Assembly (NCBI RefSeq): GCF_027484365.1
Contig: NZ_JAIXTC010000031.1
Location: 62,001 to 126,000 of the forward strand
Reading direction: 5' to 3'
Source: Brevundimonas sp.
Lineage (GTDB): Bacteria; Pseudomonadota; Alphaproteobacteria; Caulobacterales; Caulobacteraceae
Length of the DNA stretch: 64,000 nt
This document shows, in pieces, positions 28,209-35,323 of this stretch (its first letter is position 1; every line of letters starts with the position of its first letter). The translations under genes were made by a program, and so were the position numbers. The notes beneath the pieces are model-generated. The model searched no databases and was not told where the DNA came from. It saw nothing but the letters and a program-made list of their open reading frames with translations.

Positions 28209-28718
28209 TCAGCCCGGCGCCGGGTCGTGGCGGGCGGCGTCCGCATCGATGCGGATGTTGGCGACGTGGCGTAGCTGCAGGCTGTCGTCCCGGCCCGAGA
28301 AGACCAAGGTCATGCGGTTGGTCTCCGCCACGACCCGCTGCCCTGACGGCGTGGTGTAGTCGCCCAGCACCCAGCGGGCGACGCAGACCCGGATCTCCGG
28401 TGCGATCTCGGTGACGCTGTCCACCCCCAGCAGGGTCAGGGGGACATCGCGGAACATGATGGCGAAGAAGACCTCGTGAGCATGGATCACGGCAGGCAGG
28501 CCCTTCCAGTGCATCCCGACGACATTGACCCAGTGCAGATCGGGAGCGGCGCGGGCGTACATGGCGGCGACGTCATTGGCGTTCCAGGCCGCTGCGTGCT
28601 GGTCCAGCCAGGCCTGGATATCAGCAGGGGCGTCGGCCGAGGGCTGGGCGAGGGCGGTCATGGCGGTTCCTGCGACAGGGAGGGAAAACAGGCCGAGAAG
28701 GGCGTGGCGGCGGTGCAT
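28209..28718 (-). CDS. SgcJ/EcaC family (SnoaL-like) exported protein
   Basis: 169 residues. A signal peptide (MHRRHALLGLFSLPVAGTAMTALAQP) precedes one cone-shaped NTF2-like domain. The pattern IQAWLDQHAAAWNANDVAAMYARAAPDLHWVNVVGMHWKG followed by TNRMTLVFSGRDDSLQLRHVANIRID matches the SgcJ/EcaC oxidoreductase family name used for SnoaL-like proteins. Enzymatic activity is not established for these. It converges with the extensin-like gene (2 bases between stops) and lies downstream of an AraC regulator on the same strand. Confidence 0.85.
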   Translation of the reverse strand: MHRRHALLGLFSLPVAGTAMTALAQPSADAPADIQAWLDQHAAAWNANDVAAMYARAAPDLHWVNVVGMHWKGLPAVIHAHEVFFAIMFRDVPLTLLGVDSVTEIAPEIRVCVARWVLGDYTTPSGQRVVAETNRMTLVFSGRDDSLQLRHVANIRIDADAARHDPAPG

Positions 28719-28786
28719 TGTGACGTCTCCGTTCGGACCGAGCCCACTCAGCCACGCCGGAGCCCGGGCGGGCTAGGACGGATCGG

Positions 28787-29584
28787 TCATGCGCGGATGA
28801 TCGGCAGCGGCGAGGCGAACCCGCCGGGGGCGGTTCCGGCGAAGGCATGGAAGTCCCGCTGGAGATGGGACTGGTCGAAATAGCCGTGCTCCTGGGCCAG
28901 GGCGGCCCAGTTGCGGGACGGCTCGCGAGCGCGATCCGCCACCATCGCGTCGAACCGCACGATGCGGGCATAGAGTTTCGGCGGGACCCCGACCTGGGCA
29001 GTGAAGCGGCGATGGAACTGGCGCTCGCCCAGACCCGCGCGTTCGGCCAGGACGTCGACGCGAACCGCGCCGCGCATCCGGCGCAGGATGTCCGCCGCCT
29101 GATCGACCGAATCGCGAGGGCGTGCGTCCTGCATCCTCATTGACAGCCAGGCCTCGGCCGCAGCGACACGACCCTCGAACCCGGATGCGGCCTGGACCAT
29201 GGCCCGCAACTCTGAAAGCGTCGCGCCGCCCACCTGATCCGCGGCGTGGGCGGCGTCGGCCATCTCCTTCATCGGCAGCCCCAGCAGCCGGTTCAGGCCT
29301 CCAGCCTGAAACTGGATATTGAAGGCACAGATTTCGCCGCGCATCAGCAAATCGGTGTGGCGTCGGGTCTGGGGGCCCACGATCACGGCGTCCGGCGCCG
29401 CCGCGAACCCGGACCCCACATCGGCCCAATAGGGCGTGGCCGTGTAGATCTCGATGAAGGCGTTCGGACGCGCCGTCAGCGGCAACACCACGCCCGGACC
29501 GGACAGGACGCCTGTCCGTTCCTGATAGCCGCGAACGACACCGCGAAGGCGGGCGGCGGCCGGCTGGCGACGATAGGCGAGCAT
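28787..29584 (-). CDS. AraC family transcriptional regulator
   Basis: 265 residues. The N-terminal half (about 1-140) is a DUF6597-type sensor domain beginning YRRQPAAARLRGVVRGYQE. The C-terminal half has two helix-turn-helix motifs: VDVLAERAGLGERQFHRRFTAQVGVPPKLYARIVRFD and WAALAQEHGYFDQSHLQRDFHAFAGTAPGGF, the AraC signature. It may control the SnoaL-like gene 68 bases downstream on the same strand. The inducer is unknown. Confidence 0.92.
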   Translation of the reverse strand: MLAYRRQPAAARLRGVVRGYQERTGVLSGPGVVLPLTARPNAFIEIYTATPYWADVGSGFAAAPDAVIVGPQTRRHTDLLMRGEICAFNIQFQAGGLNRLLGLPMKEMADAAHAADQVGGATLSELRAMVQAASGFEGRVAAAEAWLSMRMQDARPRDSVDQAADILRRMRGAVRVDVLAERAGLGERQFHRRFTAQVGVPPKLYARIVRFDAMVADRAREPSRNWAALAQEHGYFDQSHLQRDFHAFAGTAPGGFASPLPIIRA

Positions 29585-29657
29585 GACGACAGCCTAGCCG
29601 AAGGATGTGTCGATGATCTACCGCCGGCCGCCGGCTCCGGAACGGTCGGGGTTCAGT

Positions 29658-30572
29658 CTAGCGGCGGACGCGCGCCTGGACTTCGAGCTCGCCGAGGCGG
29701 CGTTCCAGATAGGCGGTGTCGTCGCTGGACGGGCGCGTCCGCGAATAGGCCGCCTCCAGCCGGGTCAGGTCCTCCAGCTGGACGCGGACGGCGTCCTGCT
29801 GGCCGCGCGGCAGGCTGTAGAGCGCCCGTTCGATGGCCGTCAGGCGATCACGCGGGGTCTGCTGCCAGCCGCCGCCGTTGCCGTAGTTGCCGCCCGGAAT
29901 GCGGGAATCGATGGCGTCGAGGCGGGCCTCGATGTCCTGACGCTCGCGGGCGCTGAGACCGTCACGCTGGAAGCCGGCCTCGGCCGCGACGATGGCGGCA
30001 TAGTCGCTGCGCAGGCGGGTGGCCTCGGTGCGGGTCAGGGTGCGGGCGTTGACCGCGGCGGTGACCCAGGCGTCGAAGTCGGCGCGGCCGTCGGCCGCCG
30101 ACTGGTAGCCGCCGATGTCGTCGCCATAGCCGCCGTCCTCAAGCGCCGAGGTCAGGGCGTTGTAGCGGGTGGTCAGGTCCTGCCGCTCCTGGGTGGTGAA
30201 GCGGCCGTCCTGGCCGTAGCGGGCTTCCAGCTGGACCAGGGCGTCATAGTCCGTGCGGATCCGGTCGGCGGACCAGGACGACAGGGCGCCCGAGCGGACC
30301 TGGGCGTCGAGGCGGGTGTTGAAGGTGGCCTGCTGGGCGCCGAGGGCGCGGCGGCCGCGGCTCCATTCGCCGTCGATCGAACCGCTCGTCTGGGCGCCGA
30401 ACAGGTTCTGCAGGATCTGGCCGAAGACGTCCTGGCCGGTCGACGGCTGCGAGCCGGACTGGCCATACGGCGTCTGGGTCTGGCCGTACGGCGTCTGGGC
30501 CTGGGCGAGGGGGGCCATCGAGAGAACGACAGCGCCGGCCGCGAGGGCCGTGAAGGTCTTGATCGAATTCAT
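29658..30572 (-). CDS. Periplasmic protein with three helical repeats
   Basis: 304 residues. Signal peptide MNSIKTFTALAAGAVVLSMAPLAQA is followed by a Gln/Tyr/Gly-rich linker, then about 240 residues of helical repeats. At least three copies share DYDALVQLEARYGQDGRFTTQERQDL, DYAAIVAAEAGFQRDGLSARERQDIEARL and LEDLTRLEAAYSRTRPSSDD. Family function is unknown. An EcfG-like promoter candidate (30613-30637) lies 41 bases upstream, which would make it a stress-response gene. Confidence 0.8.
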   Translation of the reverse strand: MNSIKTFTALAAGAVVLSMAPLAQAQTPYGQTQTPYGQSGSQPSTGQDVFGQILQNLFGAQTSGSIDGEWSRGRRALGAQQATFNTRLDAQVRSGALSSWSADRIRTDYDALVQLEARYGQDGRFTTQERQDLTTRYNALTSALEDGGYGDDIGGYQSAADGRADFDAWVTAAVNARTLTRTEATRLRSDYAAIVAAEAGFQRDGLSARERQDIEARLDAIDSRIPGGNYGNGGGWQQTPRDRLTAIERALYSLPRGQQDAVRVQLEDLTRLEAAYSRTRPSSDDTAYLERRLGELEVQARVRR

Positions 30573-30612
30573 GGGGTGCTCTCCGGCGGTTTCGCCTGTG
30601 TCCGGTCAGCAG

Positions 30613-30637
30613 AACGGCGTGCGGCGGGTAAGGTTGC
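30613..30637 (-). promoter_or_regulatory. EcfG-like promoter candidate
   Basis: On the minus strand GCAAC, 16 bases, CGTT: one mismatch to the alphaproteobacterial stress sigma consensus GGAAC-N16/17-CGTT. The -10 box ends 41 bases before the start codon of the helical-repeat protein, a suitable distance. Confidence 0.4.
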
Positions 30638-30699
30638 CGTGCGTCTCGCTCGCCACGATGCGACAGGCGCCCGGGCTGCCCCCGTGCTAGGGTCGCGCC

Positions 30700-30894
30700 A
30701 TGACCGATCAGACCGACCCGACCGCAACGCCCTCGACCGACGGTCCGGCAGGTGAGACGCCGGCGCAGAAGGCGTTGCGGCTGAAGACCGCGAAGCTGGA
30801 TGCCCGGCCGAAGCCGCCCCGCGGCGGGCGATTCCAGCGCGAGCAGGCGGCGGGCGTCACGCCAGGCGCCAACCGCCCCTGGACCCACAAATAG
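30700..30894 (+). CDS. Small basic hypothetical protein
   Basis: 64 residues: an acidic Thr/Pro-rich N-terminus (MTDQTDPTATPSTDGPAGE) and a basic C-terminus (KALRLKTAKLDARPKPPRGG, then RPWTHK). No membrane or catalytic features. Length, codon use and a clear start support coding, and I recall similar short basic proteins in alphaproteobacterial genomes. A nucleic-acid-binding role is possible but unsupported. Confidence 0.6.
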   Translation: MTDQTDPTATPSTDGPAGETPAQKALRLKTAKLDARPKPPRGGRFQREQAAGVTPGANRPWTHK

Positions 30895-30983
30895 GCCGCT
30901 CGCCGGTCTTCAATGCTGTCCGATTTCCGCGAGACTCCCGCGGCGAAGCGCGGCATGTTTGCGGGAACAAAAGGAGATCATCG

Positions 30984-31772
30984 ATGTCGGCTTCCGAGAC
31001 GTTCCGCGCCCTGCACGGCTTCGGCCTGCTGATCCTTCCGAACGCCTGGGACGCGGCCTCGACCGCCCTGTCGATCGCGGCGGGGGCGAAGGCGGTGGCG
31101 ACGACCAGTGCAGGCGTGGCCTGGGCGCTGGGCTGGCCCGACGGGGCGATGCCGCCCGAGAGCGAACTGCTCGGCGCCCTGGCGCGGATGGTGCGGGTGG
31201 CGGGCGAGGTTCCGGTCAGTGCGGACGTCGAGGGCGGATTTTCTGATGATCCGAAGGCGGTCGCGGACTTCGTGCGGCGGACCCGGGAGACGGGCGCGGT
31301 CGGGATCAACATCGAGGACGCGGACGGGACGGCGGAGGCTCTGGCCGACAAGATCGCGGCGGTGCGTGCGGCTGTGGGATCGGACCTGTTCATCAACGCG
31401 CGCTGCGATCTGTGGCTGCGGGGGATCGGGCCGGTCGAGGGACGGCTCGAGGAGGCGGCGCGGCGCGCGGCGCTATACAGGGCGGCCGGGGCCGATGGCC
31501 TGTTCATGCCGGGCGTGACCGATGCGGGCGCGATCACCGCCCTGGTGGACCTGGGCCTGCCGCTGAATCTGCTGGCGCGGCCGGCGCTCCCGGATGCGAA
31601 GGGGCTTGAGGCGCTGGGGGTGCGTCGGCTCAGCGCCGGTTCGAACATCGCGGCAGCGGCCTATGCGACGGCCGATCGGCTGACGCGCGGTTTCCTCGCG
31701 GACGGGGATTCGAAGCCGCAGGCGGCCGAGGCGATGGACTATGGCGCGCTGAACGCCCTGATGAAGACGTGA
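30984..31772 (+). CDS. Isocitrate lyase/PEP mutase family protein
   Basis: 262 residues, a TIM-barrel C-C bond lyase. The N-terminus FRALHGFGLLILPNAWDAASTALSIAAGAKAVATTSAGVAWALG is typical of the PEP mutase-like branch. ADVEGGF, GINIEDADG and INARCDLWL follow the metal- and substrate-binding positions of that superfamily. The KKCGH motif of true isocitrate lyase is absent, so a 2-methylisocitrate or carboxyPEP-type reaction cannot be specified. It overlaps the next gene by 4 bases (GTGA) and is translationally coupled to it. Confidence 0.88.
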   Translation: MSASETFRALHGFGLLILPNAWDAASTALSIAAGAKAVATTSAGVAWALGWPDGAMPPESELLGALARMVRVAGEVPVSADVEGGFSDDPKAVADFVRRTRETGAVGINIEDADGTAEALADKIAAVRAAVGSDLFINARCDLWLRGIGPVEGRLEEAARRAALYRAAGADGLFMPGVTDAGAITALVDLGLPLNLLARPALPDAKGLEALGVRRLSAGSNIAAAAYATADRLTRGFLADGDSKPQAAEAMDYGALNALMKT

Positions 31773-32278
31773 AGCTGATCGCGTCCGAGGTCGCCTCGCC
31801 GATCGGGGCACTGGCGCTCGCCGTCGACGTGGCCGGGCGGCTGAGGGGCGTGTCCTTCGGCGACGGGCTCAGGCGGGCGATGGCGCGGGAGTACCCCGGC
31901 GTCGTTCTCACCGAAGGCGCGGCGCCAGAAGCGGTGACCGGAGCCCTGGCCGACTATTTCGCCGGGGCCCGGACAGCCCTGATGCGGATCGACTGGACGC
32001 TCGACGGGGCGGCTGCGGGCGACGGGTTCCAGGCCCGGGTCTGGCGGTCGCTTTGGGAGCTCCCGGTGGGCCAGACGATCTCCTATGGCGAGATGGCGCG
32101 TCGGGCCGGGGAGCCGGGCGCGGCCCAGGCGGCGGGGGTGGCGCTGAACCGGAACCCCATCCCGCTGGTCCTTGCCTGCCACCGCGTCGTGGGCGCTGAC
32201 GGGGCCATGGTCGGGTTCGGCGGCGGACTGGAGCGCAAGACCTGGCTGTTGCGGCACGAAGGGGCTCTGCTGATCTGA
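31769..32278 (+). CDS. Aberrant O6-alkylguanine-DNA alkyltransferase homologue
   Basis: 169 residues from a GTG overlapping the previous stop. The fold is that of Ogt/AGT proteins, with the reactive cysteine C137 in LACHRVVGADG. Two normally invariant positions differ: the Pro before Cys is Ala136 (ACHR instead of PCHR), and the arginine finger that flips the base is Gln120 (AAQAAGVALNRNP). The Ogt at 36411 keeps both. It may have reduced or altered activity; it is not a typical alkyltransferase-like (ATL) protein, since the Cys is retained. Function remains uncertain. Confidence 0.8.
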   Translation: MKLIASEVASPIGALALAVDVAGRLRGVSFGDGLRRAMAREYPGVVLTEGAAPEAVTGALADYFAGARTALMRIDWTLDGAAAGDGFQARVWRSLWELPVGQTISYGEMARRAGEPGAAQAAGVALNRNPIPLVLACHRVVGADGAMVGFGGGLERKTWLLRHEGALLI

Positions 32279-32282
32279 CGAC

Positions 32283-32311
32283 TTGACGCCATGTAACCTA
32301 TAGGTGATATG
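32283..32311 (+). promoter_or_regulatory. Sigma70-like promoter overlapping the operators
   Basis: TTGACG at 32283-32288, 17 bases, GATATG at 32306-32311. The predicted -10 overlaps the tandem operator repeats, and the expected transcription start is about 20 bases before the membrane protein gene. Confidence 0.45.
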
Positions 32312-32326
32312 TAACCCCAAGGTGAC
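32291..32326 (+). promoter_or_regulatory. Tandem 18-bp operator-like repeats
   Basis: ATGTAACCTATAGGTGAT at 32291-32308 and ATGTAACCCCAAGGTGAC at 32309-32326. The first contains the perfect palindrome ACCTATAGGT. Placed over the promoter of a membrane protein/Xre pair, they are likely binding sites of the Xre regulator at 33039. Confidence 0.6.
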
Positions 32327-32338
32327 AAGTCGGGACGA

Positions 32339-33046
32339 GTGAAGATGACCAACGCGCGCAATCGCAGCGACGACCGGCCGGTCCGGGGCCGCGGCTGGAA
32401 ATACATGGCCGGCCTTGTCGCGGCGGGCCTCGGTGCCGGTATGGCGGTGGTCGGCCTGAATCCGGGCGCGACACGTCTGGGTGACGTCTTCTCCGATGCC
32501 AATGCGGGGATCGTGACAGGCATCGGCATCGGTCTCTTCGTGGTCGGGCTGATGATCGCCTGGAAGCTGCGGCCCGGCGGTCCGGCCTCGCGCGGCGAGG
32601 ACGAGCCGGGCAAGCGCGAACGGATGCAGGCGCAGCGGTCGATGCTGCTGTGGCTGTTCCCGATCGTCACCCTGATCTTCCTTTACCAGTCGACCCGGGC
32701 GATCCCGCTGATCCTCGCCGGTGACGACGCCGTCTCGAACTATATGAGTGTCCTTCTGCCGGTTCTCTACGCCTGGCTGGCGGCATCGGTGACCATGGGC
32801 TGGGACGGAAACTCGCGGAAAAACCGCCGCTACCTTGAGGATGAGCTGACGCAGGTGCTTCGTGCCCGGGCGATCGTCTGGGCCTTTCTGGTCCTGATGT
32901 CGGGGACGACCATCGCTCTCGGGCTCGGCCTGTGGCGGCTGGAGCTCGGCCTCGTCGCATTGCCGTTCGCCCTCGCGGCCGCGGGGGCGACGGCGGGTCT
33001 GCGCTTCGCCTGGCTCGATCGGGAGGCCGGGCGCGACGATGGGTGA
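32339..33046 (+). CDS. Multi-pass membrane protein of an Xre-linked cassette
   Basis: 235 residues, with about six membrane segments including YMAGLVAAGLGAGMAVVGL, IVTGIGIGLFVVGLMIAW, LLWLFPIVTLIFLYQS, MSVLLPVLYAWLAASVTMGW, AIVWAFLVLMSGTTIALGLGLW and LGLVALPFALAAAGATAG. No transporter motif is visible. It overlaps by 8 bases an Xre regulator gene, a pairing seen widely for DUF2178-like membrane proteins. Start may be the GTG at 32339 or the ATG at 32345. Function is unknown. Confidence 0.75.
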   Translation: MKMTNARNRSDDRPVRGRGWKYMAGLVAAGLGAGMAVVGLNPGATRLGDVFSDANAGIVTGIGIGLFVVGLMIAWKLRPGGPASRGEDEPGKRERMQAQRSMLLWLFPIVTLIFLYQSTRAIPLILAGDDAVSNYMSVLLPVLYAWLAASVTMGWDGNSRKNRRYLEDELTQVLRARAIVWAFLVLMSGTTIALGLGLWRLELGLVALPFALAAAGATAGLRFAWLDREAGRDDG

Positions 33047-33248
33047 TCCCCGTCTGGCCTCGCGCCTCAAGGAAGTTCGCACGGCCGCGGGCCTGACCCA
33101 GGCGGAACTGGCCGAGCGGGCCGGGGTGTCCCGCAAGACGGTGAACACGGTCGAGAACGGGGTCTTCATCCCCTCGACCCTGCTCGCGCTGGAGCTGGCG
33201 CGGGCGCTGGATACGACGGTTGAGGGGCTGTTCTTCCTCGTCGACTGA
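33039..33248 (+). CDS. Xre-family HTH regulator
   Basis: 69 residues, a single Xre helix-turn-helix: LASRLKEVRTAAGLTQAELAERAGVSRKTVNTVENG then STLLALELARALDTTVEGLFFL. The start overlaps the preceding membrane gene by 8 bases, so the two are co-translated. It probably represses its own operon through the tandem operators at 32291-32326; this is inferred from position. Confidence 0.92.
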   Translation: MGDPRLASRLKEVRTAAGLTQAELAERAGVSRKTVNTVENGVFIPSTLLALELARALDTTVEGLFFLVD

Positions 33249-33309
33249 CCCCTGGATTGAAATGGACGGCCGGCGAGGCATCCCTCTCCGGCCTTCGGCT
33301 TGACTTCCT

Positions 33310-33352
33310 CACACAGTATGTCGCATACACTGTGTGTCACACACTATGTGAC
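33310..33352. promoter_or_regulatory. Inverted and direct repeats upstream of padR
   Basis: CACACAGTATG at 33310-33320 faces CATACACTGTGTG at 33324-33336 (imperfect dyad), and ACACAGTATGTCGC recurs as ACACACTATGTGAC 28 bases later. AT-rich, repeated and directly before the padR start, this is a likely PadR autoregulatory operator. Confidence 0.55.
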
Positions 33353-33368
33353 GTGAAGGACGGGCCGC

Positions 33369-33698
33369 GTGACCATCGACGCCGAACTCTTCGAAAGCAT
33401 GCGGCTGGAGCTGCGGCGGGGATCGCTGGTGCTGGCGGTCCTCGCCTGCCTGCGGACCGAACGCTACGGCTACACCCTGCGTCAGGCCCTGGCCGCCGAC
33501 GGGCTGGAGATGGAGGAATCCACCCTCTATCCGCTGCTCCGCCGGCTTGAGAGCCAGGGGTTGCTGCTGAGCGAATGGCGCGAGGAGGAGAAGCGGCGAA
33601 AGCGCTTCTACCTCCTGTCGCCGATGGGCGTGGCGATGCTGGACCGGCTCGCCGGCGAATGGCGGGGCATCAATGCCTCGCTCGACAAGATTCTCTGA
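33369..33698 (+). CDS. PadR family transcriptional regulator
   Basis: 109 residues from a GTG with GAAGGA about 10 bases upstream. It is a PadR winged helix: RRGSLVLAVLACLRTERYGYTLRQAL, then EESTLYPLLRRLESQGLLLSEWR with the wing RKRFYLLSPMG. It represses transcription, usually of itself and a neighbouring membrane protein. Overlapping repeats lie upstream. The next gene, encoding a HAAS-domain membrane protein, starts 25 bases after its stop, a standard PadR/HAAS cassette. Confidence 0.93.
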   Translation: MTIDAELFESMRLELRRGSLVLAVLACLRTERYGYTLRQALAADGLEMEESTLYPLLRRLESQGLLLSEWREEEKRRKRFYLLSPMGVAMLDRLAGEWRGINASLDKIL

Positions 33699-33723
33699 CA
33701 TTTCAAGACTGAGGGGCAAGACC

Positions 33724-34875
33724 ATGGACATGGTGGAACGCTATCTGGAGGCCGTCGCAGCGCAGCTGTCGGTGGAGGAGCGCGACGACATCGTCGCCGA
33801 ACTGCGCGATCTGATCCTGAGCCGCGTCGAGGCGAAGGAGGAGACGCTCGGCCGGCCGCTGAACGACGGCGAGCGCGAGGCTATCCTTAAGGAGATCGGC
33901 CATCCGCTGGTCGTGGCCGCCCGCTATCGCAAGGGGCCTGATTCCCTGATCGGGCCCGAGCTCTTCCCCTACTGGCTCTACGGGATGAAGGCGGGGCTCC
34001 TGATCCTTCTGGTGATCTCGGGTATCGGCCTCTTCATCCGGCTGATCAGCGGGACGGCGGATGCAGGCCAGGACATCGCCCAGGCCTTCCACGGCTTCTT
34101 CGGCTCCGGACTGACACTGATCGGGGCCCTGACCCTGGCCGGGGCCATCATGGAACACTACGCCATCCGCCCGAAATGGCTGACTGACTGGCGGGTCAAG
34201 GATCTGGGCGCCTTCGGCCTGTCCGATCCGGCCTGGTGGGGAGCCAGCGTGAAAAGCGCCGGCGACCGGATGAGCGCGGCAGACGGCCTGGGCCGGCGGC
34301 CGATGTGGCGGGCGCGTGCGATCCGGGGCCGTCGCGATTTCGCGGCCGAGGCGGCCTTCTCCCTCCTTGCCGTCGGGCTGTTCGTCCTGTGGTGGGTGGG
34401 GCTGGTTCACTTCCCCGGCCTGAGCGTGATGCGGATCGACGGCGACCTGGTGAGCGTCTCGCCGGCGCCCATCTGGGCGACCCTGTTCGCTCCGGTCCTC
34501 CTCTACGCCCTCGGGCAGATGGGGGTCGACCTGTTCACCCTGATCCAGCCGCAGGCGGCGCGGATGCGGGCGGTGCTGGCCATCCTCGTCGCTGCCGCCG
34601 GCCTTTGGCTGACATGGAACATCTTCGAGGCGGGGCACTGGTTCACCCTGAGCGTCGGCGCCGAACAGGCCCGGATCGCCGGCGACCGGGTTCTGCTGGA
34701 CTTCGACCGGCTACGGACCCTCGGTGAGGGCGAACGGGACCTCGTGGGCGTGGCCTCGACCCTGTCGCTGATCTTCACCTGGGGCCTGGCCATCAGCGGG
34801 GTCAGCCTGGTGTTCAAGATCGCGGCCAACGCCTGGCGGGCCGTGCGACCGGACGTTGCGTCCAGCGCCGGTTGA
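33724..34875 (+). CDS. HAAS-domain multi-pass membrane protein
   Basis: 383 residues. Start at 33724 gives MDMVERYLEAVAAQL and has GAGGGG just upstream; the longer frame to 33673 overlaps padR and was rejected. Residues 1-65 (VERYLEAVAAQLSVEERDDIVAELRDLILSR and the phrase EIGHPLVVAARY) are the HAAS helical domain found next to PadR regulators. The rest holds about six membrane segments, e.g. AGLLILLVISGIGLFIRL and FSLLAVGLFVLWWVGL. It probably senses or reports membrane state to PadR; this role is inferred from context. Confidence 0.85.
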   Translation: MDMVERYLEAVAAQLSVEERDDIVAELRDLILSRVEAKEETLGRPLNDGEREAILKEIGHPLVVAARYRKGPDSLIGPELFPYWLYGMKAGLLILLVISGIGLFIRLISGTADAGQDIAQAFHGFFGSGLTLIGALTLAGAIMEHYAIRPKWLTDWRVKDLGAFGLSDPAWWGASVKSAGDRMSAADGLGRRPMWRARAIRGRRDFAAEAAFSLLAVGLFVLWWVGLVHFPGLSVMRIDGDLVSVSPAPIWATLFAPVLLYALGQMGVDLFTLIQPQAARMRAVLAILVAAAGLWLTWNIFEAGHWFTLSVGAEQARIAGDRVLLDFDRLRTLGEGERDLVGVASTLSLIFTWGLAISGVSLVFKIAANAWRAVRPDVASSAG

Positions 34876-34912
34876 TGAGACGCTGGCCGCTTCGTGGGTG
34901 CTGGAGGCTGAT

Positions 34913-35257
34913 ATGCTCTGGACTGGCTTGATCGTCGCGACGGTGATTGTCCTGCAGGACCCTGCGACCGGGCAGGCCCAGGCGGCCCCGGCTCCTGCGA
35001 CAGACGTCGCACCCGTGACCGTCCAGGGGGCGCGCCTCGAGTCCGGCGCCAATAGCCGCGCCAGCGATCCCCAACAGGAAGTGATCTGCCGGACCGCTCC
35101 CGTGACGGGAAGCCGGTTCAACCAGCGCCGCTGCCGCACCCGTCAGCAGGCCAATATCGCCGCCGCAGAAGCGCGAAACGCGCTGTCGGCCATGCAGGGC
35201 AGCGGTCCCACGACCGACGCCGCGCTCGGCGGCAGCGTGACGCCCGTCGGGCCATAG
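34913..35257 (+). CDS. Small secreted protein with CRTxPVTGSR motif
   Basis: 114 residues starting at 34913, where GGAGG lies 5 bases upstream. The N-terminus MLWTGLIVATVIVLQDPATG is a signal or anchor. A conserved-looking block, VICRTAPVTGSRFNQRRCRTRQQ, with two cysteines resembles small exported proteins of Caulobacterales and sphingomonads. No function is known. The gene starts inside the 50 bases after the HAAS gene and may be in the same transcript. Confidence 0.65.
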   Translation: MLWTGLIVATVIVLQDPATGQAQAAPAPATDVAPVTVQGARLESGANSRASDPQQEVICRTAPVTGSRFNQRRCRTRQQANIAAAEARNALSAMQGSGPTTDAALGGSVTPVGP

Positions 35258-35323
35258 GGCCACCCGGGCGGCGATGTCCGAAAACCGCGAGACTTGCCCA
35301 CGAGGACGGTCCATCTTCGCGGC

